DNA of 64,000 nt from DASVWZ01 sp963708575. Its GTDB lineage: Bacteria > Acidobacteriota > Terriglobia > Terriglobales > Acidobacteriaceae. Each line of letters opens with the position of its first letter. Position 1 is the stretch's first letter. The DNA lies in assembly GCA_963708575.1 (NCBI GenBank), contig CAVPTB010000007.1, positions 1,984,001 to 2,048,000 of the forward strand, in the 5' to 3' direction. The position numbers were made by a program, and so were the translations under genes. The notes below the pieces were generated by a model that saw only the letters and a list, made by a program, of their open reading frames with translations, did not search any database and was not told the DNA's origin. Below are positions 52,551 through 61,318 of this stretch, piece after piece.

Positions 52551-55500
52551 GTGCTTAGGGATCTGCTTTCCCGTTGGCCGCTGCTCGAACAGATTCGTAC
52601 GGGCGCTGACGGCACCGGCTCAGAATCGATGTCCGAGCGGACGCGTAGCTTGCGTCCCAAACATGACGGCGCCGAAGTTGCTCGCTCGATCTGCCCATAT
52701 TGCGGCGTGGGTTGCGGACAACTGGTGTTTCATAAGGCCGGGAAGCTGATTTCTATCGAAGGCGATCCCGCAGTCCCCCATTTCCCGCGGACATCTTTGT
52801 CCCAAAGGTGCTGACACCTACGAACTGCACACTCATCCGGCGCGGCTGAAGAAAGTCAAATACCGCCGACCGTTTTCAAAGCACTGGGAAGAACTCGACC
52901 TGGAAATCGCCATGGACATGGTCGCCGACCGCCTCTGGGATAGCCGCGAGCGCACGTTTCAGGAAACTCGAGATGGCGAGACATTGATGCAGACGACCGC
53001 CGTGGCACATCTCGGCGGAGCTACTCTCGATAACGAAGAAAATTACCTGATCCGAAAGTTGTTTACCGCCGGATTGGGCATGGTTTGTATCAGCAATCAG
53101 GCCCGTATATGACATAGCTCGACTGTGCCCGGTCTGGGCACAACATTCGGGCGCGGCGGCGCGACCACCGCTCAGCAGGATTTGAGTAATGCAGACGCGA
53201 TCCTCATCATGGGATCGTCCATGGCGGAGAACCATCCTGTCGGATTCCAGTGGGTGGTGGCTGCCCGCGAGCGCGGCGCGAAGGTGATTCACGTCGACCC
53301 GCGATTCACCCGAACTTCCGCCATGGCAGACATGTGGGTGCCCTTGCGCGCGGGTAGTGACATCGTTTTTCTGGGCGCGATGATCCACTACGTGCTAGAG
53401 AACAACAAGGATTTTCGTGAATACGTCGCGAATTACACCAATGCCTCCACGATTCTTCGTGACGATTTCCGCGACACCGAAGATCTCAACGGCTTCTTCT
53501 CCGGGTGGGATCCCGGCGAGAAGAAATACGATCCGGAGAGCTGGTTCTACAAAGGATCGCCCGTCAAGGAAGGTGAAGAGGGCGACAAGCCCGGCCACAG
53601 CGACGCCGGAGGAGGGCATGGGAAAGATCGCGGAGGCGAGGCCCAGGATGCGGCCATCTTCGAGTCGGATCCAACCCTGCAAAACCCGCGTTGCGTCTAC
53701 CAGGTTCTGAAGCGACATTTTTCGCGATACACACCGGAGATGGTGGAGCGCTCCTGCGGGGTGCCGAAGGAACTTTTCCTGCAGGTGGCAGAGACTTTCA
53801 GCGCAGCCTCCGGACCGGACAAGACGGCCGCAATTTGCTATGCGGTTGGTTGGACTCAGCACTCCAAGGGCGTCGAGATCATTCGAACTGCTGCCATTCT
53901 GCAGCTCCTCTTAGGAAACATCGGCCGCCCTGGCGGAGGAATTCTCGCACTGCGAGGACATGCCTCGATTCAAGGCTCAACCGACGTTCCTACTCTCTAC
54001 GACATTCTGCCTGGTTATTTGCCCATGCCCTTTTTCAAGACTGGCGCAAATAAACTGCAAGACTATTTGAAGAAACATTCTTCCCGGACCGGTTTGTGGG
54101 CGGGATTTCCTAAGTATTTCATCAGCCTGATGAAGGCGTACTACGGAGACGCCGCCACTGCCGAGAACGACTATGGATTCAACTGGCTGCCCCGCGTCAC
54201 CGGTGATCACTCGCACTTCGGATATTGGCTCGACATGATGGACGGCAAGATGGAAGGGCTGTTCGTGATGGGACAAAACCCAGCCGTGGGTGCGTCCAAC
54301 GGACAGTTGGAGCGCAAAGCTCTGTCGAAATTGAAGTGGCTGGTAGTGCGGGACATGGTCGAGATCGAGACCGCTTCTTTCTGGCTTGATTCTCCTGAAG
54401 TTCAGTCCGGCGAACTATCTCCGGAAAACATCGCCACCGAAGTCTTTCTGTTCCCCGCTGCCGGCACCGCCGAGAAAGAAGGCACCTTCACCAACACGCA
54501 GCGTCTGTTGCAATGGAGGAACAAAGCAATCGATCCGCCCGGTGACGCCCGCAGCGAAACCTGGTTCATGTATCACCTCGGCCGCCGCATTAAGGAGAGG
54601 ATCAAGAACGACACGCGTCCCCGAAACGCAGGTTTGCGGGCGATGACCTGGGACTACGATGTCGAGGGTCCGCATGCTGAGCCAGATGTGACACAGGTGT
54701 TGCGTGAGATCAACGGATACACAGTTACTGATGGCAAGCAGATTGCGCACATCCAGGACCTCAAAGACGATGGGTCGACCGCGTGCGGCGCGTGGATCTA
54801 TTGCGGAGTCTATCCCGCGGAAGGCCGCAATCGTGCCAACGAACGCGATCCGCAAGACTTGCTCGGGCACGGTTGGGGATTTGCGTGGCCAAACGATTGT
54901 CGCATCATTTATAACCGTGCATCCGCCCGACCTGATGGCAAGCCATGGAGCGAGCGAAAGAAACTGGTGTGGTGGGACGAGGAAAAAAAGAAATGGGGCG
55001 GCCTCGACGTCGCCGACTTTAAAGCCGACATGTCTCCGACCGCACCGGCGAATCTGCGAGAAGGCAAGGGCGTAGAAGCTCTCGGTGGAGCGCGGCCTTT
55101 TACCCTGCATCCCGATGGAGTCGGCTGGTTGTATGTTCCAAGTGGGCTAAAAGATGGCCCACTGCCCACTCATTACGAACCGTTGGAGTCACCCGTGACC
55201 AATGCGTTGTATGCGCAGAGCACCAATCCCGCAGCAGATCGCAAGGAGCGGCCGGATAATCCCTATGCCGAGCCGCAGGATCCCCGCTATCCCTACGTGC
55301 TTACCACTTATCGCCTCACCGAGCACCACACCGCGGGCGGCATGAGTCGAACGTTAACGCACTTGGCGGAATTGCAGCCTGAGTTGTTCACCGAGGTTTC
55401 TCCGGAACTTGCCGAAGTCGCTGGATTGCGGCATGGAGACTGGGCCACCATCAGTACACCGCGCGCCGAGGTGGAAGCGCGAGTGCTCGTGACTCGCCGC

Positions 55501-55728
55501 ATGCACTCTTTGTGGGTTGACGGAAAACGAATTCACCAGGTGGGACTTCCCTACCACTGGGGCGGCAAAGGACGTGTCCGTGGAGATGTAGCCAACGATC
55601 TGTTGGTGATCAGCGAAGAACCGAACGTTCGTATCATGGAGACGAAGGCACTGTTGTGCGGCATTCGGCCGGGACGTCGTAATAAAAACGCCCGTCAACT
55701 TGACGAGAAAGAAGCGACACCGGCATGA
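52551..55728 (+). CDS. Selenocysteine formate dehydrogenase catalytic subunit (frameshifted)
   Basis: Molybdo/tungsto-enzyme oxidising formate to CO2. GTG at 52551 follows GGAGGC. No Tat signal is present, so it should stay in the cytoplasm. The N-terminal [4Fe-4S] domain is ICPYCGVGCG; its fourth Cys (RGHLCPKGAD) is reached only by removing one base near 52781-52783 (TTT). At 53110-53112 an in-frame TGA sits in NQARI-U-HSSTVPGLG, the exact position of the active-site selenocysteine in FdnG/FdhF-type enzymes, followed by a SECIS hairpin. The rest runs to 55728 with the molybdopterin-binding and C-terminal cap domains (DIVFLGAMIHYVLENN, MGQNPAVGASNGQLERKALS, YVLTTYRLTEHHTAGGMSRT). Corrected length about 1058 residues, U at about 187. 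Overlaps the beta-subunit gene by 4 nt. Confidence 0.93.
53110..53112 (+). other. In-frame TGA selenocysteine codon
   Basis: TGA read as Sec in the formate dehydrogenase alpha subunit. The flanking residues NQARI and HSSTVPGLGTTFGRG match the conserved active-site region on both sides, and both flanks are in the same frame with no other stop. The SECIS hairpin begins 11 nt downstream. Confidence 0.95.
53124..53142 (+). promoter_or_regulatory. Bacterial SECIS element
   Basis: Perfect 7-bp stem TGTGCCC / GGGCACA (53124-53130 and 53136-53142) with loop GGTCT, 11 nt after the TGA. The loop GGUCU, with the conserved GU, is the same as in the E. coli fdhF and fdnG elements recognised by SelB, and the spacing is within the usual range. 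Confidence 0.92.
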
Positions 55729-56516
55729 GCGTAACCGCATTTCTCACCGACTCCACGCTATGCATTGGCTGCAAAGCTTGCGAGGTGGCTTGCAAGGAAT
55801 GGAACGGGGTCAACGAAGACGGATTCAACTGGAGCGGCTACTCCTATGACAACACCGGCGCCGTGGGTGCTTCCACATGGCGACACGTGAAGTTCGTCGA
55901 GAATTCTCCCGAGCCGGGTCAGGGCGGCAATTCGCCTGAGTTGAATACGTGGTCATTCTCATCGGACGTCTGCAAACATTGCGAAAACGCCGGATGCCTC
56001 GAGGCATGTCCAACAGGCTCGATCGTGCGCACAGAATTTGGCGGCGTTTATATTCAGCCCGATATTTGTAACGGGTGCGGATATTGTGTTGTCTCTTGCC
56101 CGTTCGGAGTGGTGGAACGCAATCCCAGCGACGGCCGCGCTTTCAAATGCACCTTCTGCTATGACCGCCAGAAGGCTGGACTAGTTCCAGCATGCGCCAA
56201 GGCCTGTCCGACGGAATCGATCAAGTTCGGAGAAATCGAATCTCTCAAGATTCGCGCCAAGGAACGGCTGGGGGAACTGCGATCGCGGGGCATGCGCGAC
56301 GCAAGCCTGTACGACGCATCCGACACAAGCGTCGGAGGAACCCATGCCATGTTTATCGTCCGCGGCGAACCCAAATCGTACAATCTCCCGCCTAGGCCGG
56401 AGGTCCCCACGATCTACATGAAAAAAGCCTGGACGGCATCGGCTATCGGTGCTGCTCTGCTGCTGGGTGGAACTCTCCTGGCTTTTCTGACTGATAGCAA
56501 CAGGAGCAACGGATGA
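55725..56516 (+). CDS. Formate dehydrogenase iron-sulfur subunit
   Basis: 263-residue electron-transfer subunit. Four [4Fe-4S] ferredoxin motifs are visible: CIGCKACEVACKEW, CKHCENAGCLEACPTGS, CNGCGYCVVSCPFG and CTFCYDRQKAGLVPACAKAC. The C terminus has a single transmembrane helix (WTASAIGAALLLGGTLLAFL) that anchors it to the membrane on the same side as the alpha subunit. Overlaps the alpha gene by 4 nt (ATGA) and the gamma gene by 4 nt. Confidence 0.95.
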   Translation: MSVTAFLTDSTLCIGCKACEVACKEWNGVNEDGFNWSGYSYDNTGAVGASTWRHVKFVENSPEPGQGGNSPELNTWSFSSDVCKHCENAGCLEACPTGSIVRTEFGGVYIQPDICNGCGYCVVSCPFGVVERNPSDGRAFKCTFCYDRQKAGLVPACAKACPTESIKFGEIESLKIRAKERLGELRSRGMRDASLYDASDTSVGGTHAMFIVRGEPKSYNLPPRPEVPTIYMKKAWTASAIGAALLLGGTLLAFLTDSNRSNG

Positions 56517-57562
56517 CCCAATCCCGCGTTCACGTCATCCCTGAAGTTGACGTCGCCCGTGAAGACCGGCTGGTTGAGATCAAGCGAGAGGCAGAAACCA
56601 AAGGTCTGGTGAAATCGCCGGGGATTCGTCCCGGAGGCGCGCCATTTCCTCAGGCTTCTCCGGAGACCGGCTACTACGGAATTCCTCTACTGAAAGAGCC
56701 GTCGTGGACCTGGGAAATTCCTTTGTACTTTTTTGTCGGCGGCGCTGCCGGCGCTTCGGCCGTAGTGGGGGCGATTGCAGGCTACACCGGCGCCGACCGC
56801 AAACTGGTTCGCGATGCGCGATGGATTGCAGCAGCGGGTACGGTTCTATCGCCCGGTCTGCTGATCTCGGATTTAGGACGGCCCGAGCGATTTCTGGCCA
56901 TGTTGCGAGTTTTCAAACCACGCAGCCCGATGTCGATGGGTGTCTGGACCCTGATGGGCTTCTCCGGAGGCGCGGCCGCAGCGGCCTTTGCCGAATTACT
57001 GCGCGATCGTTACGGACCAAATTTCCCGGTACGGGTTCTAGAAAATGCCGGGCAGGCCGCGTCGCTTCTCTTCGGACTTCCCTTCTCCAACTACACCGGC
57101 GTGTTAATCGGCGCGACCACGATTCCAGCCTGGAACGCGAACGTTGGCGAATTGCCGATCCATTTTGGCGCTTCCGGCCTCGCTGCCAGCGTCGGACTGC
57201 TCGAGTTAATGGGACACCGCAAGAGCCGCGCTTTGCAAATGCTTGGCCTTGGTGCGGCGGCCTTCGAATGTTGGGAAGGCTATCGCTTGGAGAGTCGGAA
57301 AGGATCAGCTCTTGACCCGCTAAAACACGGTCCCAGCGGATGGATCACGCGCGCTGGTGGATTATTGTCGGGGCCCTTGCCCCTTGCGCTGCGCTTACTG
57401 AGCATGGCGGCGGGCAGCAGGCGTTCTGGCAACCTGCGCCGCGCGGCCGCTATTTCCGCTGTTGCCGGATCGCTCATCACTCGTATCGCCTGGGTATACG
57501 CGGGACACGTCTCCGCCCGCGATTGGCGTCAACCCCTGGAAATCCCGCACCGGGAAAAGTGA
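56513..57562 (+). CDS. Formate dehydrogenase membrane subunit, NrfD/PsrC type
   Basis: 349-residue quinone-reactive membrane subunit with about eight transmembrane helices. It begins with a cytoplasmic stretch of about 65 residues, then WTWEIPLYFFVGGAAGASAV, the NrfD hallmark, and LISDLGRPERFLAMLRVFKP, also typical. It replaces the cytochrome b556 (FdnI) of the E. coli enzyme, so electrons from formate go to the quinone pool without haem b. Starts within the beta-subunit stop (ATGA). Confidence 0.92.
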   Translation: MTQSRVHVIPEVDVAREDRLVEIKREAETKGLVKSPGIRPGGAPFPQASPETGYYGIPLLKEPSWTWEIPLYFFVGGAAGASAVVGAIAGYTGADRKLVRDARWIAAAGTVLSPGLLISDLGRPERFLAMLRVFKPRSPMSMGVWTLMGFSGGAAAAAFAELLRDRYGPNFPVRVLENAGQAASLLFGLPFSNYTGVLIGATTIPAWNANVGELPIHFGASGLAASVGLLELMGHRKSRALQMLGLGAAAFECWEGYRLESRKGSALDPLKHGPSGWITRAGGLLSGPLPLALRLLSMAAGSRRSGNLRRAAAISAVAGSLITRIAWVYAGHVSARDWRQPLEIPHREK

Positions 57563-57662
57563 GCCGCGGGTTCGCCTTCGTCGTAGCGGTTGCTCTTTGT
57601 TTTTTTGTCCCATTCGCCCAAACTGTTATCCTAAAGGTCCGAAGTCGAGCATGAGGATAATG

Positions 57663-58013
57663 ATGAAGACTTTCGCTTGGACCGGAGCTTCCGCGATACT
57701 GGCCTTGGCAATTCTTTTTTCTACGGCGAACGCGCAGAAAAACGCCCCGCCGCCCAAGAGTACTGAGCAAACCTTGATCGGCTACGTCAGCGACTCCATG
57801 TGCGGACTGAAAGGCGCCAATCACGCCCACGCCCAGTGTATGGAGGAATGTATCAGCAAGGGCGCCGACATTGTTGTGGTTGCCGACGACACCCACGATA
57901 TCGTTCACATCGAGAACCCGGCCGACTTGAAATCCCATTTCGCGCAGCGCGTGGTCCTCACCGGATACTGGAACTCCACCCAGTTCCATATCATCAGCAT
58001 TCGAACGATTTAA
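57663..58013 (+). CDS. Small secreted hypothetical protein
   Basis: 116 residues with a signal peptide (MKTFAWTGASAILALAILFSTANAQ). GAGGAT lies just upstream of 57663; 57651 is an alternative start. The mature part has three Cys residues (DSMCGLKGANHAHAQCMEEC) and an OB-like beta section (IVVVADDTHDIVHIENPADL, VVLTGYWNSTQFHIISI). Known from acidobacterial genomes as an unnamed family; function unknown. It follows the formate dehydrogenase operon by 100 nt. Confidence 0.75.
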   Translation: MKTFAWTGASAILALAILFSTANAQKNAPPPKSTEQTLIGYVSDSMCGLKGANHAHAQCMEECISKGADIVVVADDTHDIVHIENPADLKSHFAQRVVLTGYWNSTQFHIISIRTI

Positions 58014-58160
58014 GTTGGGCGACGAGGCGTTCCTCTCCCATTAGTTACCAAAGGAACTCGCGACGTGATTACCCCTCTCCATTCCGCACCTCCCGTCGTG
58101 CATAATCAGCCAGCGAGAGAAATGAAGATCTAAGTCGCAAAACTTTCTCGGACGTCCTCT

Positions 58161-59438
58161 ATGGCTTGGGAAAGATGGCAAACCGGAACTCCTGAACGCA
58201 GGTTGCTCAGCATCGGGTTGAGCACCGTGTGGATCGCTTTGCTTTGGGGCGCCGCTCACTTCCTCGATCTGAACGAACCATATTTGCCTTTTGCTATTGC
58301 CGGTGGGTTGATCTTCTATTTGCGGAATATGCCGCCGGTCAAGGAGCAGATCGTCTGGGTGCTGTCGTCCGCCGCCTTTTCTGTGCTGGTGCGCTTCCCG
58401 CATACTGATAACTGGATCATCACGGCATCGAGTGTGTTGGCCCTTGGCGGGTTTGCCGGATTCCTAATGCTTGGACTCCGCTGGATCTGGTCTGAAGGCG
58501 CCTCTCGCCGTCAGAACTTCGCCTTGATAGCGCCCGCTGCCGCCATGGTTTTCTTCGTCTTCTCAGCGCAGCGCGCCTTGAGTTTTGCCAACATTCTTTA
58601 TCCGAAAACGTACGACCTGTACCTCTACATCGTGGATGGGTCCTTCGGATTTCAGCCGAGCTTTACGGCGGGTCAGGCCATGGCCGGGTCGCACTTGCTC
58701 CGCATCGCCTGCCTGGTTTCATATCTTTCTCTGCCGTTCGTCATGGCGCTGGTTTATGCCTTGCGCGTTCCCAGAAATAGCGAACACGCCTCATGGGATG
58801 TCATCACGCTATTGATGGCTGCCGGCATCGGCGGTTGGGCGCTCTATAACGTCCTCCCTGCGACGGGCCCGGTCTATGTGTTTGGGTCCGCCTTTCCCTG
58901 GCAGTCTTTGTCGTATCATTCGCTTTCGAAATTGTTTCTCGAAAAAATTCCGGTGAGCCCCGACGCTCCGCGCAACGCGATCCCCTCATTGCACATGGCG
59001 TGGGTTGTCCTACTCTTCTGGAGCAGCAGAGGATTCTCGCGGGCCTTGCGGATGTTTCTGGGCGTATATCTGGCGTTGACTGTGATCTCGACGTTAGGTA
59101 CGGGTGAACATTATTTCGTCGATCTGGTCGCCGGGCTCCCCTTCGCCCTATTCATCTGGGCGCTGGTATCGCCCGGGATCAATGTGACGTGGTTGCGAAG
59201 AGCGCTCACCACAGCGACAGGACTCGGCATGACCTTGGGATGGCTGCTGCTGGTGCGCTTCGCTGCCAGAGCAATGCTGGTATCCCCGATCCTTCCTTGG
59301 ACTCTGGTGGCCGTGACCATTGCCGGTGTCTGGATTCTGAAGGCCACTTACGGTTCTACCGCAAACAGCAGTTCGCCGAGCCTTCTACCCAATGAAGTGC
59401 CGCAGGTCCGGGCCAACGCTGCTGGCGCTCGGATTTAG
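58161..59438 (+). CDS. PAP2-superfamily membrane phosphatase/phosphotransferase
   Basis: 425-residue membrane protein with about ten helices. The PAP2_3-type catalytic motifs are NAIPSLHMAWVVLLFW (with the nucleophile region His) and GTGEHYFVDLVAGLPFA (with His and Asp). The family includes inositol-phosphorylceramide synthase-like enzymes and lipid phosphatases, acting on the outer leaflet or periplasmic face. The substrate is unknown. Monocistronic. Confidence 0.85.
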   Translation: MAWERWQTGTPERRLLSIGLSTVWIALLWGAAHFLDLNEPYLPFAIAGGLIFYLRNMPPVKEQIVWVLSSAAFSVLVRFPHTDNWIITASSVLALGGFAGFLMLGLRWIWSEGASRRQNFALIAPAAAMVFFVFSAQRALSFANILYPKTYDLYLYIVDGSFGFQPSFTAGQAMAGSHLLRIACLVSYLSLPFVMALVYALRVPRNSEHASWDVITLLMAAGIGGWALYNVLPATGPVYVFGSAFPWQSLSYHSLSKLFLEKIPVSPDAPRNAIPSLHMAWVVLLFWSSRGFSRALRMFLGVYLALTVISTLGTGEHYFVDLVAGLPFALFIWALVSPGINVTWLRRALTTATGLGMTLGWLLLVRFAARAMLVSPILPWTLVAVTIAGVWILKATYGSTANSSSPSLLPNEVPQVRANAAGARI

Positions 59439-59501
59439 TCGCAACTGCCTTGGCAGTATCCCCTTCTTGCACTAACCTAAGACTGTTCCCGGAGGCCGTC
59501 C

Positions 59502-59843
59502 ATGTCCGATTTGGCTAGCAAAGATTGCGTTCCCTGCCGTGGCGGAGTGCCAGCTTTAAAGGGCGAGGCTCTCCACAGTTATAGTCATCAGCTTCCCCAG
59601 TGGAAGGTCGTGGACGAGCACCACATCACCCGCGCGTTCGCTTTTCCGGACTTCAAACAGGCTCTGGATTTCGTCAATCGCATCGGCGCGGTCGCTGAAG
59701 AACAGGGGCATCATCCCGACCTGCTACTGACCTGGGGCAAAGTTGAAATCACGCTATGGACACACAAGGTCAACGGGCTCACGGAAAGCGACTTCATCAT
59801 GGCAGCGAAAATTGATTCTCTCTACACCGTTCCTGAGATCTAA
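59502..59843 (+). CDS. phhB: 4a-hydroxytetrahydrobiopterin dehydratase
   Basis: 113-residue pterin carbinolamine dehydratase (PCD/DCoH). The active-site motif GHHPDLLLTWGKVEITLWTH includes the conserved His-His-Pro and Trp residues. It recycles the pterin cofactor of phenylalanine hydroxylase or serves molybdopterin metabolism. Convergent and overlapping by 4 nt with the MFS gene. CGGAGG lies 7 nt before the ATG. Confidence 0.93.
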   Translation: MSDLASKDCVPCRGGVPALKGEALHSYSHQLPQWKVVDEHHITRAFAFPDFKQALDFVNRIGAVAEEQGHHPDLLLTWGKVEITLWTHKVNGLTESDFIMAAKIDSLYTVPEI

Positions 59844-61150
59844 ACGGAAGCTGGCGCGTCACCCTGCGGGCCTCGCATGGCCCAAGCCCACAACATCGCC
59901 GGAATAATCATCACCAGTCCGGTCACCACCGCGACTGAGCGCGGCGAGAAGCCAACGTCCAAAAACCGTCCGCAGATGTAAGCACCCACCGCGATGGTGA
60001 GCATGGAAAATCCCAAGTCCGCCGCAAATACCCTTCCACGAAAACGGTCTTCTGTATTCAACTGAAGAATTGTGGTCGAGAAAACCCAGACGGTTGATCC
60101 TCCCATGTGGGCAATAGCCGCGAAGAGGCAAGCCATCCACAACGATCCCGAGAGTCCCAGGGCCGAGTAGCCAATGCCAATCACGATGTAGCCAATCAAA
60201 ACCCCAAGCCGAAGCCGGCTTTGCGAGCGTCCCGCCCAGCGCGCCGAGACGAGAGGGCCTATCAGAGCACCTACACCGCGAGCGCCAAGAAGCAAACTCA
60301 TCGAGAGCATCGCGCCGCGCTCCGGATCGATCCCGTGCCACTGCTGCGCGAAGTAGCGATGACCCATCACCGTGAACAGCACCCAGCTTGGCCCGATCAT
60401 CAATTCTCCAGCTTTGGCGAATACCGTCGCCAGCAGCCGCCGGTCCTGCTTCACGTAGCGCAAACCTTCAAGCACCGGAGAGTGATCCCAAAGGTCGGGA
60501 AGTTTCAACGGCGCAGCCGCAGCCGCATGAGGCTCATGAAACTTCATGCCTCGAATCAACAACGCAGACGCCAAGAACGACAGTGCGTTCAGGATGAACA
60601 CTGCATCACGCCCAAGCAGCGCCGCGACCAAGCCTCCGATCGAAGCCCCCAGGACAAGATTGACCGACCACGTGGCCGACGAAAGCGTATTCGCCAGGAT
60701 CACATCTTCCCGCTCATTGATGTTCGGAATCACCGAGCTTCGCGCCGGCTCGAAAAAAGCCGCCATGACGGTTTCGAGTAGCAGCAGCGGATAGACCACC
60801 CACACCATGGAGCGCGTGCGCACCAGCAGCATCATGAGTACGATCACGAATCGCGCCAGATCGGCCGTAATCATCACGTGCTTGCGCCGAATCCGGTCAT
60901 TCACTACCCCGGCAATTGGACCAACAAAAGTCTGCGGCAGCACCTGCAGAACGAGCGCCAACGCTACCGACCCGGCGCGGCCCGTGAATTGTAGAAGCAG
61001 GTTGTAGATTGCCAGCGTATAGAACCAGTCCCCGATTTCGCTGACAATCTGCGCCCCCCACAGGCGGCGAAAGTTGCGGTTGCGGCGCAGCAGATGGACG
61101 TAGGCTGCGAGGGATATCGACGTCGATTCGGATTCGGGTCTGGGATCCAC
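59840..61150 (-). CDS. MFS transporter (MFS_3/enterobactin exporter-like)
   Basis: 436-residue inner-membrane transporter with twelve predicted helices in two halves. Family signs: RLWGAQIVSEIGDWFYTLAI in helix 1, GVVNDRIRRKHVMITADLAR (loop 2-3 motif) and LLLGARGVGALIGPLVSARW at the second-half start. Substrate unknown; this group exports siderophores or drugs in other bacteria. Start ATG at 61150. Confidence 0.88.
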   Translation of the reverse strand: MDPRPESESTSISLAAYVHLLRRNRNFRRLWGAQIVSEIGDWFYTLAIYNLLLQFTGRAGSVALALVLQVLPQTFVGPIAGVVNDRIRRKHVMITADLARFVIVLMMLLVRTRSMVWVVYPLLLLETVMAAFFEPARSSVIPNINEREDVILANTLSSATWSVNLVLGASIGGLVAALLGRDAVFILNALSFLASALLIRGMKFHEPHAAAAAPLKLPDLWDHSPVLEGLRYVKQDRRLLATVFAKAGELMIGPSWVLFTVMGHRYFAQQWHGIDPERGAMLSMSLLLGARGVGALIGPLVSARWAGRSQSRLRLGVLIGYIVIGIGYSALGLSGSLWMACLFAAIAHMGGSTVWVFSTTILQLNTEDRFRGRVFAADLGFSMLTIAVGAYICGRFLDVGFSPRSVAVVTGLVMIIPAMLWAWAMRGPQGDAPASV

Positions 61151-61206
61151 GCGAGTGATTACTGTAAATGTTCGGCTCGTGAGTGGGCAAAAACGCTAAA
61201 TCCACG

Positions 61207-61235
61207 TTGACTGCGATGCGCGCCCCGCCTAAGAT
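61207..61235 (+). promoter_or_regulatory. Promoter of S9 peptidase gene
   Basis: TTGACT (61207-61212) and TAAGAT (61230-61235) with a 17-bp spacer, about 85 nt before the start codon. Confidence 0.45.
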
Positions 61236-61318
61236 GCGCGACGGAGGGAAACCTCACAACACTGACTTGGCTAACGATTTGTTGGCTTGCTCGTCAGTCA
61301 CTGTTACAGGAGAGTGGC

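Noticed and set aside
53110..53124. Reading the TGA at 53110 as a true stop, making two formate dehydrogenase fragments
   Set aside because: The flanking residues match the conserved active site on both sides and a SECIS hairpin follows, so Sec insertion is the better explanation.
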